Positions 1 through 9,720 are shown, counted from the first letter of the stretch. The stretch: 64,000 bases of DNA from Desulfovibrio sp. (GCA_030145055.1 JAQYWK010000003.1:62001-126000); one strand, 5' to 3'. Translations and numbers: made by a program. Notes: generated by a model not told the origin, from the letters alone.

Positions 1-699
1 CTCACCGTAACGATAATCCTCGGTGGTATTGCGATCACAATAAACATTCTTAAGCCTGCCTTCACTATCATACTCGTATCTATATTCGATTTTTATGGGA
101 TAAACATCAAATGACCGCTTAATAATTCGCCCGTTATCATCTCTCTCGATATCAAGCTTAGCGAAAGCTTTATCCGTCCCCGGAATCATAAAAGACTTCG
201 ACTGAAACTGCGGCACAGCTTCCATATCCACAGAATCCCGTTCAAGTTCATCATGGATGGATTCGCCCGTCCCTGATTCAGGACGTCTGCGCTGATTCCT
301 CGCTACTTCGGACATCAATTCTTTACCGTATGGCGTATTGTGTAGCTCCTTAACCAACTCCAATTCGGGATTGCTCAGCATAAAGTTGGTGTGGACCTGA
401 GATTTAGCTCTATTGCGAGTTTCAATGAGATTTTCCATCTCGCTATATCGACGATCCCAAAGAGCCTTGCGTTGCCCCTTTAACATCTTAGGATACATCT
501 TTTCGGAGTTGTTGAATTCAGAGAAGAAACGTTGCTGATAATTAGCTTTGGGATCAACGCCGAATTCCATCGGCTCTACGATCTCATACAACCTTTCAAG
601 TTTCTCCTCTGGTTTCATGGACTTATGATATAATATCTCGCCCATATTCAGTTCGCTTTGCTTTTTTTTTCTAAGATAGTAGCCATCTAAATTATCCAT
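1..699 (-). CDS. Hypothetical protein with YD-repeat-like motif, partial at left edge
   Basis: This reading frame is open for 233 codons from an ATG at 699 and runs off the left edge without a stop, which is probably why the ORF track omits it. A GGAG lies 7 nt before the ATG. The visible part is hydrophilic and charged, with no signal peptide and no membrane segment. Close to the edge it reads YRYEYDSEGRLKNV followed by DYRYGE, which resembles one YD (RHS-type) repeat. I see no other domain. The C-terminus is outside the window, so it could be a short YD-motif protein or the start of a longer RHS-like protein. Function unknown. Confidence 0.75.
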   Translation of the reverse strand, partial: MDNLDGYYLRKKKQSELNMGEILYHKSMKPEEKLERLYEIVEPMEFGVDPKANYQQRFFSEFNNSEKMYPKMLKGQRKALWDRRYSEMENLIETRNRAKSQVHTNFMLSNPELELVKELHNTPYGKELMSEVARNQRRRPESGTGESIHDELERDSVDMEAVPQFQSKSFMIPGTDKAFAKLDIERDDNGRIIKRSFDVYPIKIEYRYEYDSEGRLKNVYCDRNTTEDYRYGE

Positions 700-800
700 A
701 CTAATTCTCCATAATTTTTTATTCGCCATGCAAAACATCCAAAACCATTCCAGATTTTACTTGGCAAATTGTTTGAATTAATATGGAGAGAATATCGTTT

Positions 801-836
801 AGACCGGACCCGAATCAGCCGACTCAGGTCCGGCCT
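801..836 (-). repeat. Long inverted repeat, fully paired only as minus-strand RNA
   Basis: AGACCGGACCCGAATCAG is followed directly by CCGACTCAGGTCCGGCCT. As minus-strand RNA all 18 positions can pair, four of them as G-U, with the innermost pairs opening to form the loop. No T-run follows on either strand, so it is not a standard intrinsic terminator. It lies just downstream of the terminator of the (p)ppGpp synthetase gene and upstream of the YD-motif gene. It may be a second transcription stop or an mRNA-stabilising hairpin. Confidence 0.5.
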
Positions 837-847
837 AGAAAAAGTAC

Positions 848-888
848 AAAAAAAATCGGCACCACCTGATTTTATCAGATAGTGCCGA
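848..888 (-). terminator. Rho-independent terminator of the spoT operon
   Basis: On the minus strand TCGGCACTATCTGAT pairs with ATCAGGTGGTGCCGA (15 bp, two G-U pairs) around a short A-rich loop, and is followed by eight T. It lies 128 nt after the stop of the (p)ppGpp synthetase gene. With the hairpin at 801-836 it is all I find in the 316-bp gene-free stretch 700-1015. Confidence 0.9.
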
Positions 889-1015
889 CATAATATCTCT
901 TCAATTTCAACAGTATAGGAACACTTCGTATATTCTGCATATCGCCAGAACATCAATTTATTCTCAACCAAAACTCACTTAATCAGCTTAAACATTGCTG
1001 ATTAGGACCTGATAA

Positions 1016-3190
1016 CTAACTCAAACGAGTAGTCTCAAGCACGGCATCGAGTGTCTTAAGCTTGTTCAGAGCGCGATGAAGATGCCCAAGGTCTCTAACC
1101 TCAACAGTGAATTCCAAGAGCGAAATTCCATCCACATCTGATCTAAATGTACCGGAATCAATATTCACATCCTGATCGGACAGAATTGAACATATCTTGG
1201 CAAGTAAACCTTTGATATTCTTACACCTGATACTGATTTGCGCCGGATGCGAAGCCTCTTCCTGTCCACCGGACCACGAAACATTTAAAAGCCGCTCTTC
1301 TTCAAGGTTTTTAACATTCGGGCATGTTGCAGAATGAACAGCAACCCCGCGCCCACGACTGATGTAACCGATGATAGGCTCGCCCGGTAGCGGCGTACAG
1401 CAACCCGCAAACCGAATAAGGACATTATCAACGCCTTCGATTTCGATGGCATTCCCTATGTCTTTAGCTTTATCTTTGTCTTTCTCTTCGGGAGTCTGCG
1501 CTGGATGAACGTCCGGAACTTCCTCCTCACCTTCTATGTTGTTAATCACAGCATAGAGACGACGCAGAATCTTGCGCGGAGTAATTCGCGAATAGCCCAC
1601 GTTTGAAAGCAGATCATCAACAGTACCACATGAAAATTCATCGGCAAGCATGACAAAATAGCCATCTTTGATGGCCTTCGGCACATTCAAATTCATGCGG
1701 CGGCCTTCTTTCTCAAGCATCTCTTTAGCAAGCCTGATTGAACGCTCGCGCTCTTCCGTTCTAATGTAATGCTTAATGCGCGTACGAGCCTTAGCGGTCT
1801 TAACAAACTTAAGCCAGTCACGACTCGGCTTGCGTTTCTTATCGGTAAAGATCTCAACCGTGTCACCATTTTTAAGCGCAGTTGTCAGCGGAACGAGCCT
1901 GCCGTTAACTTTAGCTCCAGTACAATGGTTACCAACATCGGTATGAATAGAATACGCGAAATCAACAGGAGTAGCGCCATCAGGAAGCTCCTGAATGTCA
2001 CCACCTGGTGTGAAAATATAAACTTCATCATTAAACAGATCGAACCTGAGCGAAGACATAAACTCGCGCGGATCTTCGAGTTCCCGCTGCCAGTCCATAA
2101 TCTGACGTAGCCATGAAAAACGTTCCGCATCTCTATTCTGCTTTGAAGCACTAGTACCGGACTCTTTGTACTGCCAGTGAGCGGCAACACCATACTCGGC
2201 GACCTTCTGCATCTCTGCGGTACGAATCTGAATCTCGATTCGCTCCCCTTCGGGACCGACAACAGTAGTATGCAGACTCTGATACATATTAGCTTTTGGA
2301 ATGGATATGTAATCCTTAAAACGACCAGCTATGGGCATCCACATGGAGTGAACCAGTCCCAGAACTGCGTAACACTCCTTAACTGAATCAACGATTACTC
2401 TGAATGCTATAATATCATGAACCTGATCAAGCTCAAGCCCCTGACGCACCATCTTATTGTAAATACTGTATTTATGCTTAGTTCTTCCGTAAATAGAACC
2501 AGTGAGTTCATTACTTTTAAGAACGTCCTGCAAAAGCCCAAGTACTTTATCTACATACTCTTTTCCAAGTGTATGCTGGCGTTCAAGCCCATCTGTAATA
2601 TTTTGAAAAATATCCGGCTTTAGGTAGTAAAGACAAAGATCTTCCAAATCACGCTTAACCATATACAGACCGAGTCTATTGGCTAGCGGAGAATAAATAT
2701 CCAGCGTCTCTTGCGCGATAAGAAGTTGTTTATAATTCTTCTGAAAATCAAGTGTGCTCATATTATGCAAACGGTCAGCAAGCTTAACCATGAGCACACG
2801 AATATCTTCCGCCATAGCTAAAATCATCTTACGAATATTTTCAGCCTTGGCGATAGCTTTGGACTCAAAATCCATCATCCCAATTTTAGTCACACCATCA
2901 ACAATATCTGCAACCTCTTCCCCGAAAAGTTCTGCGATATCATCAATTGTTGCATCAGTATCCTCAACTGTATCATGCAGCAAACCTGCGGCAACAGTAG
3001 GTTCATCAAGCCTCATATCTGCTAATATTTTAGCCACATGCAGGGGATGAGAAAGGTAAGGTTCGCCGGAAAGACGCACCTGTCCCTCGTGAGCACGCGC
3101 TGAAAACACATAAGCTCTGCGAATAAGATCCAGATCAGGATCATCAATATAGGTACTGACTACATCAGTAATTTCATTAATTCTTATCAT
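1016..3190 (-). CDS. spoT: Bifunctional (p)ppGpp synthetase/hydrolase (RelA/SpoT family)
   Basis: This cytosolic enzyme makes and degrades the stringent-response alarmone (p)ppGpp. The order is the full Rsh layout: an HD hydrolase domain with intact metal-binding residues (LLHDTVEDT, around residue 72), a synthetase domain (RFKDYISIPKANMYQSLHTT), a TGS domain (YIFTPGGDIQELPDGATPVD), and a C-terminal ACT domain. The intact HD motif argues for hydrolysis as well as synthesis. The track starts 17 codons earlier, but ATG 3190 lies 2 nt after the stop of the upstream lipoprotein gene and gives the normal family N-terminus MIRINEITDVV. Length 724 aa. Translation is probably coupled to the upstream gene, because no well-spaced ribosome site is seen. 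Confidence 0.95.
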   Translation of the reverse strand: MIRINEITDVVSTYIDDPDLDLIRRAYVFSARAHEGQVRLSGEPYLSHPLHVAKILADMRLDEPTVAAGLLHDTVEDTDATIDDIAELFGEEVADIVDGVTKIGMMDFESKAIAKAENIRKMILAMAEDIRVLMVKLADRLHNMSTLDFQKNYKQLLIAQETLDIYSPLANRLGLYMVKRDLEDLCLYYLKPDIFQNITDGLERQHTLGKEYVDKVLGLLQDVLKSNELTGSIYGRTKHKYSIYNKMVRQGLELDQVHDIIAFRVIVDSVKECYAVLGLVHSMWMPIAGRFKDYISIPKANMYQSLHTTVVGPEGERIEIQIRTAEMQKVAEYGVAAHWQYKESGTSASKQNRDAERFSWLRQIMDWQRELEDPREFMSSLRFDLFNDEVYIFTPGGDIQELPDGATPVDFAYSIHTDVGNHCTGAKVNGRLVPLTTALKNGDTVEIFTDKKRKPSRDWLKFVKTAKARTRIKHYIRTEERERSIRLAKEMLEKEGRRMNLNVPKAIKDGYFVMLADEFSCGTVDDLLSNVGYSRITPRKILRRLYAVINNIEGEEEVPDVHPAQTPEEKDKDKAKDIGNAIEIEGVDNVLIRFAGCCTPLPGEPIIGYISRGRGVAVHSATCPNVKNLEEERLLNVSWSGGQEEASHPAQISIRCKNIKGLLAKICSILSDQDVNIDSGTFRSDVDGISLLEFTVEVRDLGHLHRALNKLKTLDAVLETTRLS

Positions 3191-3192
3191 AA

Positions 3193-4857
3193 TTATTGCT
3201 GTATCCTGAGCTTCTTTTGCAAAACGGTGGGTATCCACCATCTGTCTGCATTATATCCTAAACCTGCGGGAGCTATTTTCAGCCCTTTAATCCGGCTCTG
3301 ATAAATAGGCAGAGCCATTGGGACATAAAGGAAACAGTAAGGCTGTTCCGCGTGTAATATTTCTTGAATACGATCATAAATAACTTTTCGATCAGCTTGA
3401 ACTAAAGTAGTTCGTCCCTTTTCTAATAGTTCGTCAAGCTCACCATTCTTAAACTTAACAATATTAAGCCCACCTGGAACGGCCTTAGAAGAATGCCATA
3501 CATTATAATTATCAGGATCTTGAGTTATATTCCACCCAAGAATAATAGCATCAAACTTGCCCTTATCAACAAATTCTTTAATAAAGGCAGCCCACTCTAC
3601 GGTTCTTATCTGAACATCAATGCCAATATCTTTAAGACGGTTCTGAATGATTGTTGCAGTCTTAATTCGCAAGGAATTTCCCTGATTTGTGAGAATTGTA
3701 AACGAAAAAGGAGTTCCCTCGCGATCTATGATACCATCTCCGTCAGTATCTGACCATCCGGCCTGTTTTAAAAGCTCCACAGCTTTTTCGGGATGATATC
3801 CGTAAGGAACAAGCTTATCATTGTATACCCATGTTCCGGGCTTATATGGACCTATAGCAGGAGAACCGAGTCCCAAAAGAACTCCTTTGACTATTTCCTC
3901 TTTATTGATTGCATAAGAAATAGCCCGTCTAACTCGGACATCTTTGAAAAAAGGTCTTTCCAAATTATACCCCAACCATGTGTACCCAAAAGAAAGAAAC
4001 TTAAATTTCTCAAAATCTTTTTCCCAACTAGATCCTTTAGTCTGAAACAAATACTGCTGAGGAGTAAGATCCATGCCATCTAAGTTGCCGGTCTTAAGTT
4101 CCATGAACTGAGTAGATGAATCTGGAATAACTCTATACACTATCTCATCTATATAAGGACGCCCTTCAAAATAATCTTCGTTAGCCTCAAGAATAAGCCT
4201 TTGACCGGAAATCCATTCCTTCAATTTATAAGGACCAGCTCCAATTGGCGCGCGTGAATATTTTGTTTCTCTCAGATTTTCGTTTTCTAGAAGATGCTTA
4301 GGCAAAATATCAAACGCCCATGTAACTAGCGAACGGGCAAAAACTTTGTCATAAGTCACTTCAAAAGAATACTTACCCGTGACCTTGAATTCTTTAACAT
4401 TCAGAAAATCAGAAGCGTAGGCAGTCGGAGTTTCTGGATTAATCATCATTTTATACGTAAACTCAACATCTTCGGCTGTAAGTGGCTTTCCATCAGTCCA
4501 CCTAATATCTTCACGAAGTTTAAACTTGAACAGTTTTCCATCATTAAGAATTTCAAAAGATTCTGCAGCCTCTGGAACTAATACAATATCTTTGTTGTAC
4601 TTTAGTAGAGAAACAAATAACTTATTTGCTACGGTATGACTTGCGCTGTCAGAAGAAAGTGCTGAAATAAGATTTATAGGCTCGGCAAGGAGCGGCTCGG
4701 TTATTCTTCCGCCGTAAACAGGAGTTGAATCTTGAGCCGAAACAGCAGTACTTTCAATAGAAGATTTCTTCTCTGACTCTTGCTCAGGAGTTTGACCGCA
4801 CGCGGCGAGAAAGACAAAACAGCCGAATAGAACGTAAGCAAATATGCTGCGACTCAT
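3193..4857 (-). CDS. Peptide-binding lipoprotein, SBP family 5 (DppA/OppA-like)
   Basis: This is a solute-binding protein of the oligopeptide/nickel class (SBP_bac_5), expected to bind peptides or a related solute outside the inner membrane for an ABC importer. No permease genes are nearby. It has a lipoprotein signal with lipobox LAAC (Cys20 from the chosen start) and family motifs such as VEFTYKMM and ADRWWIPTV. I prefer the internal ATG at 4857 (MSRSIFAY) over the track start because AAGGA sits 4 nt upstream, while the earlier ATG has no ribosome site. It is followed after 2 nt by the (p)ppGpp synthetase, so the two are likely cotranscribed and translationally coupled. Length 554 aa, usual for the family. 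Confidence 0.9.
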   Translation of the reverse strand: MSRSIFAYVLFGCFVFLAACGQTPEQESEKKSSIESTAVSAQDSTPVYGGRITEPLLAEPINLISALSSDSASHTVANKLFVSLLKYNKDIVLVPEAAESFEILNDGKLFKFKLREDIRWTDGKPLTAEDVEFTYKMMINPETPTAYASDFLNVKEFKVTGKYSFEVTYDKVFARSLVTWAFDILPKHLLENENLRETKYSRAPIGAGPYKLKEWISGQRLILEANEDYFEGRPYIDEIVYRVIPDSSTQFMELKTGNLDGMDLTPQQYLFQTKGSSWEKDFEKFKFLSFGYTWLGYNLERPFFKDVRVRRAISYAINKEEIVKGVLLGLGSPAIGPYKPGTWVYNDKLVPYGYHPEKAVELLKQAGWSDTDGDGIIDREGTPFSFTILTNQGNSLRIKTATIIQNRLKDIGIDVQIRTVEWAAFIKEFVDKGKFDAIILGWNITQDPDNYNVWHSSKAVPGGLNIVKFKNGELDELLEKGRTTLVQADRKVIYDRIQEILHAEQPYCFLYVPMALPIYQSRIKGLKIAPAGLGYNADRWWIPTVLQKKLRIQQ

Positions 4858-4986
4858 GTTTTCCTTGTTTTTTTGTAAAAAATATTTCATAAAATTGCAT
4901 AATTGATCGAGCTAAACAGTATGGACTAATGTCTATTAAAAGCCAAGCAATGTATGCAGATAGATTGACCTAAACGTTTTTTTACT

Positions 4987-5003
4987 TTACGGAAACACCG
5001 TAA
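4987..5003. promoter_or_regulatory. Small palindrome in a divergent promoter region
   Basis: TTACGG-AAACA-CCGTAA is a perfect 6-bp inverted repeat in the 232-bp divergent gap between the lipoprotein/spoT operon and the SNF2 helicase. It could be an operator, but no regulator can be named from the sequence. Confidence 0.25.
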
Positions 5004-5089
5004 CAATCAAAATCTAATAAATATTTCCATATTCAGTACTGACGTTACAAAAATATATTAAAAGTTAGAGTCCGGGGGTCCAAACAAGG

Positions 5090-8000
5090 ATGTCTCAAAA
5101 TGAAGAAGCAGTCGTAAAGAAAATTCTTAAAGACTTCGTGTCCAATACCGTACCAGAATACATTCTGGACGGATCCCGCACTATTGTGAGTTCTGGCGGA
5201 GTGCAAAAACTGGATATCAGGAAGCGCGAAAGATACTGGGATATCGATTCATCAATCCAAGGTGACGATTTTCAGATCTACACCTCTGAGCTTGGTTTGA
5301 ACCTGGCTGAAGAGAATATCAACCACTATTGCAACTGTCCGGACTCTTATTCCGGGGTATGCAGACACGTAGGTGCAGCAGCTTTAAAGCTTTTGCTTTC
5401 ACTCGATACTGAGGAAGAAAAAGCAGAAACAATAAAAGCGGCTGACTGGCGTCAAAATTTCAGATCATTTTTCTCCACTGAATTAGAACCTGAAGCTGGA
5501 AAACATTATATTATTTACCGCATGTACCCAGAGCCAGAACGCTTGCAGGTATCCTTTTTCAGAGCCAGACAGAACAAGTCCGGCCTTTCACAGGTTCAAA
5601 ATGAAGTGGATCTAGAAAGCATCATAGCAAACCCTGAGTGGAGCGAAACTTCTCCCAACCTACCGCTTGTTGCCGAACAGATAGGCCATTACCTTGACTA
5701 TCGTGGACACAGAGTCGACATCCCTGCTGGCTTACATGCATGGTTTTTCAGATCAGTTAAAGATGAATACTATATATTCCTAAAAGATACAGATATCCCT
5801 ATCCGCATTGAAAGCAGGACTATGCAACTGAAACTTTCTCCGCAACTTGCGGACGAAGGTCTCAGCTTCGACATCCTCTTATCTGATGAAGGCAAACCGC
5901 CTTTCTCTATTATGGATGATGATGATGTTTTCTTTTACGGAAGACTGCCACTATGGGTATACTGGAAACATGGCTTTTACCCAGTTCAGACTACTCTAGA
6001 CCCTAAACTCGTACAGGAAATGAGAATCCAGAATCCGATAATTCCTCCGGGAGAGATTCCTGAATTTCTTGATCGAGTTTGGACACAGATACCTGTATCA
6101 GATCTATATGATCACGAAGAGTTTCTTGAAAAAATGCAGCCGTTCTTTGTTCCGGCTACATTTAATCCTAAACTATACCTCAATGAAGAAGGTAGCCTGC
6201 TGACCATCAGGATTGATAACTTATACGACACAGAGCATGGCGAAGTAAGCATGCCAGAACCAAATCCTGATCTTCAGACCGGTAGTTACAAAGACGGAGA
6301 AAAGTCCTACCTTGTACGCCGTGCTCAAGATGAGGAAGCTCAACTTTTTTCAGAGCTTAGAGATATGGGCTTCCAGCCTCGTAACAACTCCACATGGTTC
6401 ATGGAACAGGAAGCTGCAATCATATTCCTGTTAGATTTCTACCCGCAGCTAGTTGAAGCTTATAGAATTTATGGTGAAAAGAATCTTACCCGCTACAAGG
6501 TAAGACTCACCAAACCGCAAATCATCGCCGAAATTGATACAGATGAAGATAATAAGTGGTTTAATCTCGATATATCCGTTGAATACGATGACCAGAGAGT
6601 TCCCATTGATAAAATCTGGGAAGCATGGAGTCAGGGCAAACGCTACGTACAGCTTAAAGACGGTTCATATACCAGCTTGCCGGAATCATGGCTCAAGAAG
6701 CTCAGTCACAAACTGAAAGCGCTTGGCTATGATCCTGATCAGCCTCCTAGGGCAACCTATGAGCAGTACGAAACACCTATTCTTGACAAGATTATTGAGG
6801 ACCTTCCCGACACCAAAACAGATGAACAGTTTGTTAAGCTCAGGGAAAAAATTAAGGATTTTGAAGAAATTCAGCAACTTGAAGCACCAAAAGGACTCGA
6901 TGCAACATTACGTCCTTACCAGCTTCAAGGGCTTAGCTATCTGAATTTCCTTAGAGAATATCATTTCGGAGGAATTCTTGCGGATGAAATGGGACTAGGT
7001 AAAACAATCCAGACCCTTTCTTTCCTCATGTCCCTATACGAAAGAGGCATCAAGGGACCTAATTTAATCATAGTTCCAACCTCAGTTCTCCCGAACTGGG
7101 AACGTGAAGCGAAAAAATTTGTTCCAGAGCTTTCTGTTTTGACCATTTATGGATCAAGGCGTGAAGAATTATTCAAAAAAATCAATGATTCATGTATCGT
7201 TATTACAACGTATGCACTACTCCGCAGAGATCTCGAAGAGCTGCTTAAACGTGAATACACCACGGTAATTCTCGACGAAGCGCAGAATATTAAAAATCCG
7301 AATACCATCACAGCAAAATCTGTCCGCCAGTTAAAATCTGATATGAGACTTTGCCTATCAGGTACTCCGATTGAAAATAATTTATTTGAACTCTGGTCAC
7401 TTTTTGAGTTCCTTATGCCCGGATTTCTCAGTTCGCAGCACGCTTTCCAGCGCGGCATAATAAAACCGATCAAAGACGGTGATCAGGAAGCTCTTGATTA
7501 CCTGAGAACAAGAGTGCAGCCGTTTATTCTTCGCAGAACTAAATCCGAAGTAGCAAAAGATCTGCCTCCTAAAATAGAGACAGTTCACTATTGCGAACTT
7601 ATCGATGAACAACGCGATCTATATAATGCGCTGGCAAAACGTTTGAGAGATCAGGTCCTTAAAGATGTTGATCAAAAGGGAATGGCCAAGAGCCAGATGT
7701 CCATCCTTGATGCACTGCTCAAGTTGAGACAAATATGCTGCCATCCACGACTGCTCAAGCTCGATATGCCTGGATTCTCAACGAACCTGCCATCAGGTAA
7801 ATTTGACGCATTTAAAGACCTCATTTTCGATGTAGTGGAAGGTGGACATAAGGTTCTAGTATTCTCACAGTTTGTGCAGATGCTGCACATTATCCGCTCA
7901 TGGCTGACTATCAAGGAAATTCCATTCACCTACCTTGACGGTTCAAGTAAGGACCGATTTGAGCAGGTTGATAAATTTAATGACACCCCTGAAATTCCTA

Positions 8001-8299
8001 TTTTCCTGATCTCGCTTAAAGCGGGTGGAACAGGTCTAAACTTAACATCAGCGGATTACGTTATCCATTATGATCCATGGTGGAACCCTGCGGTTGAAAA
8101 TCAGGCAACTGACAGAACGCATCGAATCGGTCAAAAGAGACAGGTTTTCGCATACAAAATGATTTGTCAGAATACAGTGGAAGAGAAAATACTCGGGCTC
8201 CAGGAAATGAAGAAAAGCGTTGCGGACGCGATCATTCCCGGCCAATCCGCGCTCAAGTCTCTTACCCGTGATGACCTTGAAATGTTGTTCGAGATTTAA
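5090..8299 (+). CDS. SWIM zinc finger SNF2-family helicase
   Basis: A 1069-aa superfamily 2 DNA translocase of the bacterial Snf2 type. An N-terminal SWIM zinc finger is visible as CNC...CRH (Cys81, Cys83, Cys91, His93). A long middle region of the bacterial-SNF2 type follows. The ATPase core starts around residue 610 with Walker A DEMGLGKT (about 632), DEAQ box (about 727) and motif III LCLSGTPIENN. The helicase C domain ends with DRTHRIGQ around residue 1010. Its cellular role in bacteria is not well defined; remodelling of nucleoprotein or DNA repair is possible. The gene is monocistronic, with its own terminator at 8339. The ribosome site is poor: AAGG abuts the ATG and GGGGG lies 12 nt upstream. 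Confidence 0.93.
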   Translation: MSQNEEAVVKKILKDFVSNTVPEYILDGSRTIVSSGGVQKLDIRKRERYWDIDSSIQGDDFQIYTSELGLNLAEENINHYCNCPDSYSGVCRHVGAAALKLLLSLDTEEEKAETIKAADWRQNFRSFFSTELEPEAGKHYIIYRMYPEPERLQVSFFRARQNKSGLSQVQNEVDLESIIANPEWSETSPNLPLVAEQIGHYLDYRGHRVDIPAGLHAWFFRSVKDEYYIFLKDTDIPIRIESRTMQLKLSPQLADEGLSFDILLSDEGKPPFSIMDDDDVFFYGRLPLWVYWKHGFYPVQTTLDPKLVQEMRIQNPIIPPGEIPEFLDRVWTQIPVSDLYDHEEFLEKMQPFFVPATFNPKLYLNEEGSLLTIRIDNLYDTEHGEVSMPEPNPDLQTGSYKDGEKSYLVRRAQDEEAQLFSELRDMGFQPRNNSTWFMEQEAAIIFLLDFYPQLVEAYRIYGEKNLTRYKVRLTKPQIIAEIDTDEDNKWFNLDISVEYDDQRVPIDKIWEAWSQGKRYVQLKDGSYTSLPESWLKKLSHKLKALGYDPDQPPRATYEQYETPILDKIIEDLPDTKTDEQFVKLREKIKDFEEIQQLEAPKGLDATLRPYQLQGLSYLNFLREYHFGGILADEMGLGKTIQTLSFLMSLYERGIKGPNLIIVPTSVLPNWEREAKKFVPELSVLTIYGSRREELFKKINDSCIVITTYALLRRDLEELLKREYTTVILDEAQNIKNPNTITAKSVRQLKSDMRLCLSGTPIENNLFELWSLFEFLMPGFLSSQHAFQRGIIKPIKDGDQEALDYLRTRVQPFILRRTKSEVAKDLPPKIETVHYCELIDEQRDLYNALAKRLRDQVLKDVDQKGMAKSQMSILDALLKLRQICCHPRLLKLDMPGFSTNLPSGKFDAFKDLIFDVVEGGHKVLVFSQFVQMLHIIRSWLTIKEIPFTYLDGSSKDRFEQVDKFNDTPEIPIFLISLKAGGTGLNLTSADYVIHYDPWWNPAVENQATDRTHRIGQKRQVFAYKMICQNTVEEKILGLQEMKKSVADAIIPGQSALKSLTRDDLEMLFEI

Positions 8300-8338
8300 A
8301 AAAAACGTTAACACTTCATTAACTGTTAATAATTATCA

Positions 8339-8373
8339 CCCCGGATTCTGCAAAGAATTCGGGGTTTTATTTT
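8339..8373 (+). terminator. Rho-independent terminator after the SNF2 helicase gene
   Basis: CCCCGGATTCT pairs with AGAATTCGGGG (one G-U) around a GCAA loop, followed by TTTTATTTT. Confidence 0.9.
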
Positions 8374-8490
8374 AACACCTAGCCCAACAGTATACTATGA
8401 ATATTAGTAATACTTTCATAAAACACATATGCAAACAAATCAAAACGGAGTACAAATAAAACATTGTTATTTTAATTATGGGGGTAGTTA

Positions 8491-9138
8491 ATGGTATCTG
8501 CTGAAAAAATGACTGTCATAGCCTTTGTCGACAACCCTGAATTATATACTAGATCGGAAATTTCTTCCGGACTTGATATTAAATTCTGTGCCAGCCTTGA
8601 CAGCTTCCTGCGAAAAGTTCTCGAGGAAAAATGTAACGGTTTGATATTAGATATACAAAAAGTAATGAAAACACCTCACGAGGAACGCAACAGAATTTTT
8701 TCTGTAGCCGCAGACCGTCCCTTGATGAGGTCTAAGACCGAATCAGGTAAAGCTCTTTTCCTTGATGACTCTGATGCCTTCAAGGTTAATTGCCGCCAAA
8801 CCAAAAACATAACGACTCGAATGAATGAGCGAGTAGAAGTTCACATACCTATCCTGATTAGCCCCGAAGAAGATCCGGCAATGGCTAACAGCTTCAGTGG
8901 CACCGTTCTAAATATTTCCCAAACAGGCTGCTTCATCCTTACCGATGCTGATATTTGCGATCAGGACTTCTTACATATTAAATTTATAGATATTTTAAAC
9001 AAACTTCCAATATACGTAGGAATTCGTTGGTCAAAATCATCCGAGGACAACCTTAATGGGTTCGGTGTAAAATTCATAACTATGGCTGGGAATCAGCCAG
9101 GAGAACTACTCGAAAGGTATATTAAACCAAATCTCTGA
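8491..9138 (+). CDS. PilZ-domain c-di-GMP-binding protein
   Basis: A 215-aa cytosolic protein. Residues about 110-210 form a PilZ domain with both c-di-GMP contact motifs: RMNER (RxxxR) and NISQTG (the (D/N)xSxxG box). The N-terminal half (MTVIAFVDNPELY...GLILDIQKV) looks like a degenerate receiver-type fold, but I see no phosphorylatable aspartate pattern I would trust. It probably works as a c-di-GMP effector controlling an unidentified partner. The ATG is preceded by GGGGGT at a 5-nt spacing. It stands alone between the helicase terminator and a lipoprotein gene. Confidence 0.88.
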   Translation: MVSAEKMTVIAFVDNPELYTRSEISSGLDIKFCASLDSFLRKVLEEKCNGLILDIQKVMKTPHEERNRIFSVAADRPLMRSKTESGKALFLDDSDAFKVNCRQTKNITTRMNERVEVHIPILISPEEDPAMANSFSGTVLNISQTGCFILTDADICDQDFLHIKFIDILNKLPIYVGIRWSKSSEDNLNGFGVKFITMAGNQPGELLERYIKPNL

Positions 9139-9216
9139 AACAATTTGTCGAGTTAAGTTAATCACGACTAGTTTGTGCATAAAACAGCACTAGCAAGTAA
9201 CAGGCATTGAGAAACC

Positions 9217-9720
9217 ATGAAAATATTACGAGTACAATTGTTACAGCCAATTAGAAATGTACTGTTCCTTAGCTTCATTTCAATTTTACTTTCAGGGTGC
9301 GCTATTTTTGGTGGATCTATAGATCATGCTATTGATCTTACAAACGAAAAAGAACACGAAAAAGCGGTCCAGTACCTAACAGGTATAATTGAATCAGACG
9401 CCACTCCGCTGACCAAAGCCGAAGCCTTCATGCTTCGCGGTAAAAATTATACAAGCCTACGTGAATACAGATACGCTTATCGAGACCTACAGGTTGCATG
9501 GAAAGCTTCCTGCGACATTTACCAAAGCTCACCCGCCCCAGAAGTTCCTCCACAAGCAGGCAACGCCACCAAGCCGTTTTCTTCGGCTAGAGCATGTACT
9601 GAAACCGTCCCTTTCCTAATTGATGAACTCAAACCGTTCACCAGCGAATTCGCAGCAATTATGGCAACCCAAGAAGCATTAGCTCTTACCAAAAAACACT
9701 TTCCAGATTTCGCCAAGTAA
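9217..9720 (+). CDS. Small lipoprotein with a TPR-like segment
   Basis: A 167-aa predicted lipoprotein: a hydrophobic signal (FLSFISILLSGC) ends in lipobox LSGC at Cys28. The mature part contains a helix-turn-helix stretch typical of a tetratricopeptide pair (EHEKAVQYLTGIIES ... AEAFMLRGKNYTSLREYRYAYRDL). No catalytic motif is visible. It lies 78 nt downstream of the PilZ gene on the same strand and may be cotranscribed. The start lacks a strong ribosome site (GAG 6 nt upstream). Function unknown. Confidence 0.75.
   Translation: MKILRVQLLQPIRNVLFLSFISILLSGCAIFGGSIDHAIDLTNEKEHEKAVQYLTGIIESDATPLTKAEAFMLRGKNYTSLREYRYAYRDLQVAWKASCDIYQSSPAPEVPPQAGNATKPFSSARACTETVPFLIDELKPFTSEFAAIMATQEALALTKKHFPDFAK

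Noticed and set aside
687-971. 94-aa minus-strand ORF of the track
   Set aside because: It spans a perfect rho-independent terminator and a second hairpin, overlaps the start of the YD-motif gene in another frame, and has no domain signature.
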